The position numbers were made by a program, and so were the translations under genes. A stretch of DNA of 64,000 nt, taken from Mucilaginibacter sp. (GTDB taxonomy: Bacteria; Bacteroidota; Bacteroidia; Sphingobacteriales; Sphingobacteriaceae). Shown here in pieces: positions 1 through 9,641 of the stretch; the first letter of the stretch is position 1; each line of letters begins with the position of its first letter. The notes under the pieces were generated by a model that was not told the DNA's origin, did no database searches, and worked only from the letters and a program-made list of their open reading frames with translations. The stretch spans positions 1 through 64,000 of the forward strand of contig JAUCSE010000021.1 in assembly GCA_030445275.1 (NCBI GenBank). The letters are read 5' to 3'.

Positions 1-1236
1 ATGAGCAATATTAATTTAATTGATTCTTTTCAGGAATTTAAAGATTTCAAGAACATTGACCGCCCAACCATGATGAGCGTTCTGGAAGACGTTTTCAGAA
101 GCATGATCAGGAAAAAGTTTGGCACCGACGAGAATTGTGACGTAATTGTTAACACAGATAATGGTGACTTGGAGATCTGGCGCACTCGTGCGGTGGTGGA
201 AGATGGTTTTAGTGAAGATGATGACCTGGAAGTTGAATTGGCCGAAGCCAAGCTTTTTGATGCCGACCTGGAAGTAGGCGACGAGCAGATTGAGCAGATT
301 ACGCTGGAAAGCTTTGGCCGCCGTGCTATTTTAGCTGCCCGCCAAACACTGGTTTCAAAAATCCTGGAACTGGAGAAAGACGAGATCTTCAAAAAATATA
401 AAGATCGCGTTGGCGAAATTGTAACCGGCGAGGTTTACCAGGTTTGGAAAAAAGAAACCCTGGTGCTTGATGATGAAGGCAATGAACTATTGCTTCCAAA
501 AACTGAGCAAATACCTGCCGACTACTTTAAAAAAGGCGACAGCGTGAAGGCAGTGGTATCAAAGGTGGATATGCTGAATAGCAATCCTAAGATCATTATA
601 TCACGTACAGCTCCTGAGTTTTTACAGCGCTTGTTTGAACTGGAAGTACCTGAAATCTTCGACGGACTGATCACTATTAAAAAGATTGTACGTGAGCCTG
701 GCGAGAGAGCTAAAGTTGCTGTAGAATCATATGACGATCGTATTGATCCGGTTGGTGCCTGTGTGGGTATGAAAGGATCACGTATACACGGTATAGTACG
801 CGAATTGAAGAACGAGAATATTGACGTAATTAACTTTACCAATAATGTTCAGTTGTATATTCAGCGTGCATTATCACCAGCAAAAATAACATCTATCAAA
901 TTAGATGATGATAAAAAAACAGCAGCAGTATACTTAAAGCCCGATCAGGTATCATTAGCCATTGGCCGCGGCGGTCATAACATTAAACTGGCAGGTAAAT
1001 TAACCGGCTATGAAATTGATGTTTACCGTGAAGCAGATGAGCATGACGAAGATGTGGACATTGAAGAGTTTACAGATGAAATTGATAGCTGGATAATTGA
1101 TGAATTTAAACGAATTGGTTTAGATACAGCAAAATCGGTGCTTGCTTTAACAGTAGGAGAATTGGTAAAACGTACAGATTTGGAAGAAGAAACTGTAAAA
1201 GAAGTGTTATCAATATTGAATGCTGAGTTTGAATAA
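1..1236 (+). CDS. nusA: Transcription termination/antitermination factor NusA
   Basis: NusA binds RNA polymerase and nascent RNA and controls pausing, termination and antitermination in the cytoplasm. The 411-residue protein has the family order: N-terminal RNAP-binding domain (about 1-125), S1 domain (about 135-200, starting near GEIVTGEVYQV), then two KH domains with GACVGMKGSRI and the second-KH motif VSLAIGRGGHNIKLA near residue 320. The C-terminus is short and acidic with one helical segment, as usual in Bacteroidota, and lacks the long C-terminal repeats of E. coli NusA. The first base of the window is the A of the start codon; the start fits the family N-terminus, so the gene is complete. 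infB follows after 59 bases, the conserved nusA-infB order. Identification is secure. Confidence 0.98.
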   Translation: MSNINLIDSFQEFKDFKNIDRPTMMSVLEDVFRSMIRKKFGTDENCDVIVNTDNGDLEIWRTRAVVEDGFSEDDDLEVELAEAKLFDADLEVGDEQIEQITLESFGRRAILAARQTLVSKILELEKDEIFKKYKDRVGEIVTGEVYQVWKKETLVLDDEGNELLLPKTEQIPADYFKKGDSVKAVVSKVDMLNSNPKIIISRTAPEFLQRLFELEVPEIFDGLITIKKIVREPGERAKVAVESYDDRIDPVGACVGMKGSRIHGIVRELKNENIDVINFTNNVQLYIQRALSPAKITSIKLDDDKKTAAVYLKPDQVSLAIGRGGHNIKLAGKLTGYEIDVYREADEHDEDVDIEEFTDEIDSWIIDEFKRIGLDTAKSVLALTVGELVKRTDLEEETVKEVLSILNAEFE

Positions 1237-1295
1237 GCACAATAACCAAAATTAAAATCGTATTTTTGCGATAATTAGCAGAGAAATTATAATAA

Positions 1296-4200
1296 ATGTC
1301 AGAAGACAAATCAATAAAATTAATTAAAGCAGTAAAAGAACTCAACATTGGTATGGGTACCATTGTCGATTTTTTGGCTACTAAAGGCTATAAGGTAGAT
1401 AAACAACCTATGGCTAAGCTGGATGGCGACATGTACACCGCATTGTTGAAGGAGTTTGCTGTGGACAAAAGTATCAAGGAGGAAGCCAAGCAGATCAGTA
1501 TCGGTAAGATCAGAAAAGAAGAACCTGCCGCCTTTCCTGAAAAACCGGTTGAAAATCGCCGTTCACGGGATTTTGAAAACGAAGAGATATTGATCAAGAA
1601 TACGGGTCATTATGCTTCGCCGCAGGCAGAAAAACCAAAAACGGTTGAACCTGTTCCTGCATCTGAAAAATCTGATGATCGTAATGATGTTTTGCCTGGT
1701 GTTAAGGTAGTTGGTAAAATTGACCTTAATAACTTAAATGCAAAGCCACAGCCACCAGTTGAGAAACCAGTGGAGGCTAAGCCTGTTGAAGTTGTTAAGC
1801 AGCCAGAAGTTATAACTCCGGAGCCAAAACCAGAACCAAAAGCCGAAATACCCAAAGAGGTAGTTCCCGAGGCACCAAAAGTTGAAACGCCGAAAGTAGA
1901 AGCGCCTAAGGTTGAAGAACCAAAACCGGTTGTTACTGAAGCGCCAAAAGCCGAAGTGCCAAAACCAGAAGCTCCAAAAGCTCCGGTAGTTGAACCTGCA
2001 CCCGCTGCTCCGGCACCTGTTGCAGAAACACCGGCGGCTGAAGAGAATAATCAGGAACCTGACGTGATCAGAGCCAAGGCCGAGCGCCTCACTGGCCCTA
2101 ACGTAATCGGTAAGATACAATTGCCGGTTAACGCGCCTAAACGCAACCCGATAGCATCATCATCAAACGCTAACAGCGCTGATCATAAACGCAAAAGGAA
2201 ACGTAAAGACAACCAGGGAAATCCGCAGCAAGGTGGTGGACAACAACAAGGTGGTGGTGGCAATAATCATCCACAACAGGGGCAAGGTGGACATACTCCT
2301 CCGCCGCCAACAGGTGGAACCATTAATCCAAACCGTCCGGATTTCAGAAACCGTGGCAACGGCGCTCCCGGAAACGGCGGCCCAAGCCAGGGTGGCGGCA
2401 ATCGTCCGGATTTCAGGAACAACCGTAATACTCCGCAAAGCAATGGCCCTAAAGAAGAGCCATCAGAAAAAGATATACAAGACCAGATTAAGGCAACCTT
2501 AGCCCGCTTAAGCGGTGCAGGTAAGTCGGGTAAGTTTGCACAGCGCGCCAAGTTCCGTCGTCAAAAACGTGATGATGTTGCATCAACTGCCGAGGAATTG
2601 GCATTGGAGCAGGAACTGCAGTCAAAAGTGTTAAAGGTTACCGAGTTTGTAACTGCGAATGAGCTGGCTTTGATGATGGATGTATCTGTAACGCAGATTA
2701 TATCTACCTGTATGAGCCTGGGTATGTTTGTATCCATTAACCAAAGGCTTGATGCCGAAACACTGAGCATTGTTGCTGATGAGTTTGGTTACCAGATAGA
2801 GTTTGTAAAACCACAGGATGAAGAGGGTAACCTTGACCAGGTTGATGAACCAGAGGATCTGGTACCACGTGCGCCAATTGTAACCATCATGGGTCACGTT
2901 GACCACGGTAAAACCTCATTGCTTGATTTTATACGTAAAACAAATGTAATAGGCGGCGAAGCCGGGGGTATTACCCAGCACATTGGTGCCTATGAAGTAA
3001 CCTTACCTGATGAAAAAGGTAAAATAACCTTCCTGGATACTCCGGGTCACGAGGCGTTTACCGCCATGCGTGCAAGGGGTGCGCAGGTTACAGATATTGT
3101 AATTATAGTAATTGCTGCTGACGATAGCGTGATGCCGCAAACCCGCGAGGCCATAAACCACGCGCAGGCTGCCGGAGCGCCTATTATTTTCGCCTTCAAT
3201 AAAATTGACAGGCCGGGCGCTAACGCTGACAAAATACGTGAGCAACTATCAGCCATGAATATTTTGGTTGAAGAGTGGGGCGGTAAATACCAAACACAGG
3301 AAATATCGGCCAAAACAGGTTTAAATGTTGAGCTGCTTTTAGAAAAAGTATTGCTTGAAGCCGAATTACTTGAACTGAAAGCTAACCCTAATAAACGTGC
3401 CGTAGGTACCGTTATTGAAGCAGCCTTAGATAAAGGCCGTGGTATAGTAACTACGATATTGGTACAGGCAGGCCGTTTAAAAGTAGGAGATCCTATTTTG
3501 GCGGGCTGTTACAGTGGCCGTGTTAAAGCGTTAACTAACGAGCGTGGTCAAAGGGTTGAATCTGCAGGACCATCAACACCGGTACAGGTATTGGGTATGC
3601 AGGGCGCTCCTACAGCGGGCGATAAGTTTAACGTACTGGAGAGCGAAGTTGAAGCCCGTGAAATTGCCAACAAACGTTTGCAATTACAACGTGAGCAAGG
3701 TTTACGTACCCAGAAACACATCACCCTTGATGAAATTGGCCGCCGTTTGGCAGTTGGTAACTTTAAGGAACTTAACATTATTGTTAAAGGTGACGTGGAT
3801 GGATCAATCGAAGCATTGTCTGATTCATTGCTTAAACTATCAACCGAGCAGATACAGGTTAATATTATATCAAAAGCAGTTGGTCAGATCTCTGAGTCTG
3901 ATGTATTGTTGGCTTCTGCTTCAGATGCCATCATTATCGGTTTCCAGGTTCGTCCGTCAGGAGGGGCCCGTAAACTGGCCGAGGCTGAGCAGATCGATAT
4001 CAGGTTATACTCTATCATCTACGATGCGATAAACGAGATCAAAGCCGCTATGGAAGGCATGCTTGCACCAACCTTTGAAGAGAAAATTGTGGCCAACGTT
4101 GAGATACGTGAAACCTTCAAGATCAGCAAAGTGGGTACTATTGCAGGTTGTATGGTATTGGATGGTAAAATTAACCGTAACAGCAAAATTCGTATTATAC

Positions 4201-4376
4201 GTGATGGTGTAGTTATTTACACCGGCGAACTGGCTTCATTAAAACGCTTTAAAGACGATGTTAAAGAAGTAGCTACAGGTTACGAGTGCGGTTTAAATAT
4301 CCAGAACTTTAATAATATTGAAGTAGGCGACATTGTTGAAGCTTATGAAAATGTAGAAGTTAAACGTAAGTTGTAA
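1296..4376 (+). CDS. infB: Translation initiation factor IF-2
   Basis: IF-2 is the GTPase that brings fMet-tRNA to the 30S subunit and promotes 50S joining. The N-terminal 50 residues form an IF2_N domain. Residues about 80-380 are a low-complexity linker rich in Pro, Glu, Lys and Ala, then Gly/Gln/Asn. The GTPase core carries G1 GHVDHGKTS from residue 533, the switch I region [13 protein letters not shown]3 DTPGHEAF and G4 NKID, followed by beta-barrel domains and the C-terminal fMet-tRNA-binding domain ending in [12 protein letters not shown]. At 1026 residues it is long, mostly from the linker, as in other Bacteroidota. A strong hairpin follows the stop codon, so the nusA-infB transcript probably ends there. 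Confidence 0.98.
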   Translation: MSEDKSIKLIKAVKELNIGMGTIVDFLATKGYKVDKQPMAKLDGDMYTALLKEFAVDKSIKEEAKQISIGKIRKEEPAAFPEKPVENRRSRDFENEEILIKNTGHYASPQAEKPKTVEPVPASEKSDDRNDVLPGVKVVGKIDLNNLNAKPQPPVEKPVEAKPVEVVKQPEVITPEPKPEPKAEIPKEVVPEAPKVETPKVEAPKVEEPKPVVTEAPKAEVPKPEAPKAPVVEPAPAAPAPVAETPAAEENNQEPDVIRAKAERLTGPNVIGKIQLPVNAPKRNPIASSSNANSADHKRKRKRKDNQGNPQQGGGQQQGGGGNNHPQQGQGGHTPPPPTGGTINPNRPDFRNRGNGAPGNGGPSQGGGNRPDFRNNRNTPQSNGPKEEPSEKDIQDQIKATLARLSGAGKSGKFAQRAKFRRQKRDDVASTAEELALEQELQSKVLKVTEFVTANELALMMDVSVTQIISTCMSLGMFVSINQRLDAETLSIVADEFGYQIEFVKPQDEEGNLDQVDEPEDLVPRAPIVTIMGHVDHGKTSLLDFIRKTNVIGGEAGGITQHIGAYEVTLPDEKGKITFLDTPGHEAFTAMRARGAQVTDIVIIVIAADDSVMPQTREAINHAQAAGAPIIFAFNKIDRPGANADKIREQLSAMNILVEEWGGKYQTQEISAKTGLNVELLLEKVLLEAELLELKANPNKRAVGTVIEAALDKGRGIVTTILVQAGRLKVGDPILAGCYSGRVKALTNERGQRVESAGPSTPVQVLGMQGAPTAGDKFNVLESEVEAREIANKRLQLQREQGLRTQKHITLDEIGRRLAVGNFKELNIIVKGDVDGSIEALSDSLLKLSTEQIQVNIISKAVGQISESDVLLASASDAIIIGFQVRPSGGARKLAEAEQIDIRLYSIIYDAINEIKAAMEGMLAPTFEEKIVANVEIRETFKISKVGTIAGCMVLDGKINRNSKIRIIRDGVVIYTGELASLKRFKDDVKEVATGYECGLNIQNFNNIEVGDIVEAYENVEVKRKL

Positions 4377-4390
4377 TATACAATATAAGT

Positions 4391-4424
4391 AAAGGGCTTA
4401 TCTTTTAAAGATAAGCCCTTTTTG
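4391..4424 (+). terminator. Rho-independent terminator after infB
   Basis: Perfect 15-base inverted repeat (4391-4405 and 4407-4421) around a single loop base, with T-rich sequence on the 3' side. It begins 14 bases after the infB stop codon. Confidence 0.9.
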
Positions 4425-4611
4425 TTTTAGGACTATTATTTATCGAACCTTTCACACTAATCCCATCCTGGTCCTGAATACCCCAGCCATATTGTTTTGT
4501 ATCGGCAACCCTCTCTTAAGAATTTAAGTGACACGAAATGTGCTGTTGTCACATTTTCATTTAAAGATATTATTTGTAACATAATTAATACACTCAGTAC
4601 TTTTAGGTATT

Positions 4612-4619
4612 TATTTTTG
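4612..4619 (+). promoter_or_regulatory. Possible -7 box for the 4675 gene
   Basis: TATTTTTG fits the Bacteroidota -7 consensus TAnnTTTG and lies about 55 bases before the start codon. No TTTG element is seen at the usual -33 distance, so this is tentative. The remaining bases between the infB terminator and 4675 show nothing else. Confidence 0.35.
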
Positions 4620-4674
4620 TATCTAATTGATTTCTAATTTAAAGTAATGTAAATTTCATTTTATAATTACCTAA

Positions 4675-5424
4675 ATGATAAAAAAAGTACTCCTAAACTT
4701 TGTTGTAATATGCTGTATGATTATTAGCCAACGCGCCCGGGGGCAAACTGTTGCTGACGATACTACCATTCAAAGGGCTGCTTTAGCAAATATTACAGAT
4801 ACTTATAACCATGCCATTGGTCAGCAATCACGTTTATACAATGGCCCTGAGTATACCCTCTATAACCCCACTATAAAGGGGAACGCCTATTTTACCGATA
4901 TAAATACTTTTGTTATAGGCACAGTTACGTATGATGGGATATTTTATAAAAATGTACCCATGATGTACGATCTGTATATAGATATTGTAGCAGTGCGGTT
5001 GTATAATAACTTCTCCATATTTACCCTGCTCAATGAAAGGATGCAGAGTTTCGACTTGCTGAACCATCATTTTATATATATAAAATCAGATTCATTAAGT
5101 GCAAAAGCAGGCTTAGGCACTGGTTTTTATGATCAGCTTTATAACGGCGATATTGAAGTGCTGGTTAAACGTTCAAAGGAAATTCAAAGCAACTCTGGCA
5201 CATCAGGTATTGAAACTTACTTTACAACACTAAGCCGGAGGTTTTATCTAAAAAAGGCGAATAGCTATTACAGCATTAGCGGAGAAGGGGCTTTGCTTAA
5301 CATGTTAAAGGATAAGAAAAAGGAACTGCAGCAATATATAAAGATCAATAAGATCAAGTTTAAAAAAACACCTGAAGAGGCTATGGTTGCTATTGTAACT
5401 CAGTATGATAAATTATCCAGATAA
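4675..5424 (+). CDS. Secreted protein of unknown function
   Basis: 249 residues, not recognised as a named family. A signal peptide is visible (MIKKVLLNFVVICCMIIS, cleavage probably after ARG or near GQT), so the product is exported to the periplasm or surface. The mature part is a mix of beta-rich segments with many Tyr and Asp residues and a basic, helical C-terminus (KDKKKELQQYIKINKIKFKKT). It has no cysteine pairs after the signal and no lipobox. It lies 111 bases ahead of the TonB-dependent receptor on the same strand and may be cotranscribed with it, which suggests a role in the same outer-membrane uptake or surface locus. That role is inferred from position only. Confidence 0.8.
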   Translation: MIKKVLLNFVVICCMIISQRARGQTVADDTTIQRAALANITDTYNHAIGQQSRLYNGPEYTLYNPTIKGNAYFTDINTFVIGTVTYDGIFYKNVPMMYDLYIDIVAVRLYNNFSIFTLLNERMQSFDLLNHHFIYIKSDSLSAKAGLGTGFYDQLYNGDIEVLVKRSKEIQSNSGTSGIETYFTTLSRRFYLKKANSYYSISGEGALLNMLKDKKKELQQYIKINKIKFKKTPEEAMVAIVTQYDKLSR

Positions 5425-5535
5425 TAGGATGTGCATGTTGGTATTAGAGTTGAAATAAAGGTATATGTCAGGCTTTAATGGTTTGATACGGGAAAAGACG
5501 ACCTATTATAAAAGCAGAAAAAATTAAAAGTGCCG

Positions 5536-8310
5536 ATGAAAAAAATTTACTTTCTGAGTTTCTGTTTTTTGATGTTATTTAAGTTGAGCCATGCTCAACA
5601 GGCAGCATCGGTAAGTGTAAACCTTCAACAGATAAGCATTAATCAGTTTGTAACAGAACTGGAAGCAAAAACCGGCTACCGGTTTTACTATAATCCAGTT
5701 CAGTTTGATAGTTTGAAGGTTACCGTACAGGTAACTAATAAACCGGTTGAAACGGTATTAGACATAGCCTTCAAAAACACAGATTTTCATTACGCCATTA
5801 CAACTCAGCATCTGGTATTTCTTACAAAAGGGCGCGATATACAAACCAAGCTGGCCCCGGGCTTCTTCGGCAATAACTTAGATGCAAATAAGGCTGAAAG
5901 TCAGGCCATTAATACACGGGTTGCTGATTTTACCGACGAAAAAGAGAGGAGGATCCCGGAAGCTACTACAGAAAACAAACTTTATGAAATTGGTGTAAAA
6001 ACAAACACCATTCAGCCGGGTAAGGCAACATTATCCGGTTATGTGCGCGATGGTAAATCGGGCGAATCAGTGGTTGGTGCCAGTATCTACGTTACCAATA
6101 CCAAAACGGGTGTAGCTACAGATCAGTTTGGTTATTTTACCATTGTATTGCCCAGGGGAAGGCAAATATTAAGCATCCGGGGTATAGGCATGAGGGATAC
6201 GCGCCGGCAGATCATACTTTATTCTGATGGTAAGCTGATCATTGAAATGAAGGAGCAAATAACCAGCTTAAAAGAGGTGAAGATATCGGCAGAGAAGGTT
6301 GCCAATGTTCGTAATGTGCAGTTGGGCGTAAACCGGCTTGATATTAAAAGTATAAAACAGGTGCCCACCGTATTTGGCGAGGCCGATATATTAAGAGTAG
6401 TATTAACACTGCCGGGCGTACAATCAGTAGGCGAGGCCACAACAGGCTTTAATGTGCGCGGAGGCTCGGCCGATCAAAATTTGATATTATTAAACGATGC
6501 CACCATTTATAACCCATCCCATTTCTTCGGTTTTTTCTCGTCATTTAACCCCGATATTGTAAAAGAAGTTGAGTTGTATAAAAGCAGCATCCCCGAAAAA
6601 TTCGGCGGGCGCTTATCATCGGTTTTAGACATAACCGATCGTGAAGGCAATAAAAAGAAATTTACTGGATCGGCTGGTATTGGTTTACTAACCAGCAGGC
6701 TCAATGTTGAAGGGCCTATTATTAAAGATAAAACCTCATTTATATTTGGCGGGCGTATCACTTATTCTGATTGGTTGCTCAAATTACTGCCCGAAGAATA
6801 TAAACATAGCCAGGCATCATTTTATGATTTTAACTTGGATATAAGTCACCAGATTGATGAGAAAAATAATATTTACCTAACCAGTTACCTGAGTAAAGAT
6901 AAATTCAAGTTAAATAGTGATACAGCGTATAGCTATAGCAACAGGAATATCAACATAAAATGGAAGCATAATTTTAATGATAAGATGTTTAGCCTGATCA
7001 CTACAGGTATTGATCGCTATCAATATGATATTGCAAGTTTTGATAATGCTGTAAATGCTTACAAACTTAATTTCGATATTAATCAAACCAATCTTAAGGC
7101 CGATTTTACCTATTACCTGAATCGTAAAAATACTATTGATTTTGGTGTGAGTTCCATTTATTACAAGCTGCATCCGGGTAACTTGCAACCCAATAATGCT
7201 CAGTCATTAGTAGCGCCTGATGTTGTTCCGGCGCAGCAGGCTTTAGAAAGCGCTGTTTACGCGGGCGATAAATATGATATTACTGATGATCTTTCCATAA
7301 GCGCGGGTATCAGGTATTCATTGTATAATTATCTTGGCCCGCAAACAGTTTATAATTATGCGCCTAACTTGCCCAAAACAAGTTCAAACTTTTTAGATAG
7401 TACGTCATACGCAAAAAATAAGGTAATTAAAACCTATTCGGGGCCCGAGTTCAGGCTTTCTGCCCGTTATAATTTAGGCGATAACACATCAATAAAAGGT
7501 GGTTATAATACCTTAAGGCAATACATACACCTGCTTTCAAACACAACGGCTATAGCGCCAACGGATGTATGGCAACTGAGCGACCCTAATATTAAACCGC
7601 AATATGGCGATCAGGTATCTTTAGGGATATACCACAATTTAAAATCAAATACCATTGAAACCTCGGTTGAGGTTTATTATAAAAGGCTAAGGGATTACCT
7701 GGATTACCGAAGCGGCGCCAACCTGGTATTAAATCATCATATTGAAAATGATGTATTAGGAACCCAGGGTAAAGCTTACGGGATAGAGTTTTTAATTAAA
7801 AAAACTACCGGTAAAGCAAACGGCTGGATAAGCTATACTTATTCGCGTACGTTTTTAAAACAGGATGATCCTAATTCCGGCGAGCTGATTAATGGCGGGG
7901 CTTATTACCCGGCTAATTTTGATAAACCGCATGATTTTAATTTTATAGGTAATTACAGGTTCTCGCACAGGTTCAGCGTTTCCTTAAATGTTACCTATAG
8001 CACCGGGCGACCTATCACCCTTCCCATTGCCAAATATGAATATGGTGGCTCTGAGCGTGTTTACTATTCAGACAGAAATGCGTATCGTATACCTGATTAC
8101 TTCAGGTCTGATTTTTCAATGAATATTGAAGGTAATCATAAAGTGCACCAAAAAACACATAATTCATTTACCCTGGGCGTTTATAACCTTACCGGCCGGC
8201 AAAATGCTTATTCAACTTATTTTACACAACAGGGTGGGGTAATTCAAGGTTTTAAGCTATCCATATTTGCTAAACCAATACCATTTATCAATTATAATAT
8301 CAGGTTTTAG
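5536..8310 (+). CDS. TonB-dependent receptor with STN and carboxypeptidase-like domains
   Basis: Outer-membrane TonB-gated receptor, 924 residues from the ATG at 5536; a GTG two codons upstream is in frame but gives a poorer signal peptide. Order: signal peptide (MKKIYFLSFCFLMLFKLSHAQ), STN/secretin-like domain (about 25-80, with GYRFYYNPVQFDSLKVTV), a linker, a carboxypeptidase-D regulatory-like domain (about 165-250, SGYVRDGKSGESVVGASIYV), a plug domain (FGEADILRVVLTLPGVQSV and FNVRGGSADQNLILLND), then the beta-barrel ending in NYNIRF with a terminal Phe. An STN domain on the receptor often means signalling to an anti-sigma factor, but no sigma/FecR gene is adjacent. It is followed by a DUF4249 lipoprotein, a pairing seen repeatedly in Bacteroidota. 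The substrate cannot be told from sequence. Confidence 0.92.
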   Translation: MKKIYFLSFCFLMLFKLSHAQQAASVSVNLQQISINQFVTELEAKTGYRFYYNPVQFDSLKVTVQVTNKPVETVLDIAFKNTDFHYAITTQHLVFLTKGRDIQTKLAPGFFGNNLDANKAESQAINTRVADFTDEKERRIPEATTENKLYEIGVKTNTIQPGKATLSGYVRDGKSGESVVGASIYVTNTKTGVATDQFGYFTIVLPRGRQILSIRGIGMRDTRRQIILYSDGKLIIEMKEQITSLKEVKISAEKVANVRNVQLGVNRLDIKSIKQVPTVFGEADILRVVLTLPGVQSVGEATTGFNVRGGSADQNLILLNDATIYNPSHFFGFFSSFNPDIVKEVELYKSSIPEKFGGRLSSVLDITDREGNKKKFTGSAGIGLLTSRLNVEGPIIKDKTSFIFGGRITYSDWLLKLLPEEYKHSQASFYDFNLDISHQIDEKNNIYLTSYLSKDKFKLNSDTAYSYSNRNINIKWKHNFNDKMFSLITTGIDRYQYDIASFDNAVNAYKLNFDINQTNLKADFTYYLNRKNTIDFGVSSIYYKLHPGNLQPNNAQSLVAPDVVPAQQALESAVYAGDKYDITDDLSISAGIRYSLYNYLGPQTVYNYAPNLPKTSSNFLDSTSYAKNKVIKTYSGPEFRLSARYNLGDNTSIKGGYNTLRQYIHLLSNTTAIAPTDVWQLSDPNIKPQYGDQVSLGIYHNLKSNTIETSVEVYYKRLRDYLDYRSGANLVLNHHIENDVLGTQGKAYGIEFLIKKTTGKANGWISYTYSRTFLKQDDPNSGELINGGAYYPANFDKPHDFNFIGNYRFSHRFSVSLNVTYSTGRPITLPIAKYEYGGSERVYYSDRNAYRIPDYFRSDFSMNIEGNHKVHQKTHNSFTLGVYNLTGRQNAYSTYFTQQGGVIQGFKLSIFAKPIPFINYNIRF

Positions 8311-8413
8311 TGGCAATGAGTTGTAAAGATCAATACAAGTACAGTTTAGAAAAGCACGTAATGTGTGCAGATAATGTTTTGAGGAGATTGAATGGACTAT
8401 TTATTTTATTGAC

Positions 8414-9589
8414 ATGATGAAAAATACTTATATACGATATGTAGTGGCGGTGATGGCAATAATTGTGAGTTGTAAAAAGCCATATGATCCGCAGGTGGTT
8501 AGCAGCAATAATCACTATCTTGTTGTTGAGGGGGTAATAAACAGCGGTAACGACTCAACCTTTATCAGCCTGAGTAAAACCGTTAAGCTGTCAGAAAATG
8601 TAACTACCCAGCAGGTAACCAATTATACGGTGATTGTTGAGGGTGAGCAGGGGAGCAAATATACCTTGCATTCGGAGGGTAACGGGAAGTATGATATAGG
8701 TCCAATGAATCTTGATGCATCAAAAAAGTACCGTCTGCACCTTATTGAACCAGGAGGGAAAGAGTACGCCTCAGACTATGTTGAAGTAAGGCAAAATCCG
8801 GCTATTGATAGCATAGGCTTTGCACCCATCAACAATAACCTGCGGATATATGTAAATACGCATAATGCAACCAACAATACCCGGTATTACCGGTGGGATT
8901 ACTCAGAAACATGGAGGTTTCATGCCAGATACCCATCAGGATATATAGTTGATCCGGTTACTAAACAAGTGAGGCAACGGCGACTGGGAGAAGATGTATA
9001 TTATTGTTTTGGAAATGATAATTCGACTATAATTACCCTTGCCTCATCAGAAAAACTTGCACAGGATGTTATATTTCAGGCACCCCTAACAACCATAATT
9101 AACAATTCAGAGAAAATTGAGTTAAGGTACAGCATACTGCTTAAGCAATATGCTTTAACTAAGGATGGCTACCAGTTTTGGGAAAATCTGAAAAAAAATA
9201 CGGAACAACTGGGCAGCATATTTGATGCCCAGCCTACACAGCTGCAAGGAAATATACATAACATAAATGATCCTGCCGAACCAATTATAGGTTACATTAG
9301 TGTTACCAATGTGCAATCAAAAAGGATATTTATTGATAACACGCAATTGCCACAGGATTGGTTTGCAAAATACCCTTATGATTGTGATAGGCCCGACTCT
9401 GCCTTGTTTTATAATCCACAAACAAAATCTGATGATGTACAGCAAATTATTATTAATGGAGGGGCAATACCAATAAGCACCATATTTGGCGCTGTTAGTT
9501 TATTAGGGTATACTTATTCATCACCCTCATGTGCCGATTGTAGTATACGGGGCCGGGTTCAACAACCATCTTTTTGGAAAGATAAATAG
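8414..9589 (+). CDS. DUF4249-type outer-membrane lipoprotein
   Basis: 391 residues with a lipoprotein signal: a hydrophobic stretch ending IIVSC|KKPYDP, so Cys near residue 20 would be lipidated. The sequence after it (HYLVVEGVINSGNDSTFISL) and the extended beta-rich body match the DUF4249 pattern of Bacteroidota proteins encoded beside TonB receptors. The probable role is as a surface or periplasmic partner of the receptor encoded upstream, comparable in position to SusD but not homologous. Function is otherwise unknown. A cysteine-rich stretch near the C-terminus (SSPSCADCSIRG) might bind a metal or form a disulfide. Confidence 0.82.
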   Translation: MMKNTYIRYVVAVMAIIVSCKKPYDPQVVSSNNHYLVVEGVINSGNDSTFISLSKTVKLSENVTTQQVTNYTVIVEGEQGSKYTLHSEGNGKYDIGPMNLDASKKYRLHLIEPGGKEYASDYVEVRQNPAIDSIGFAPINNNLRIYVNTHNATNNTRYYRWDYSETWRFHARYPSGYIVDPVTKQVRQRRLGEDVYYCFGNDNSTIITLASSEKLAQDVIFQAPLTTIINNSEKIELRYSILLKQYALTKDGYQFWENLKKNTEQLGSIFDAQPTQLQGNIHNINDPAEPIIGYISVTNVQSKRIFIDNTQLPQDWFAKYPYDCDRPDSALFYNPQTKSDDVQQIIINGGAIPISTIFGAVSLLGYTYSSPSCADCSIRGRVQQPSFWKDK

Positions 9590-9641
9590 AAGTTAAATGC
9601 ATTATTGCATAAAAAATAATACTAAACACCTGGTATTGGTT

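Noticed and set aside
1228..1268. Separate infB promoter in the nusA-infB gap
   Set aside because: TATTTTTG at 1261-1268 fits a -7 box, but the only upstream TTTG is 29 bases away, too far; cotranscription with nusA is enough.
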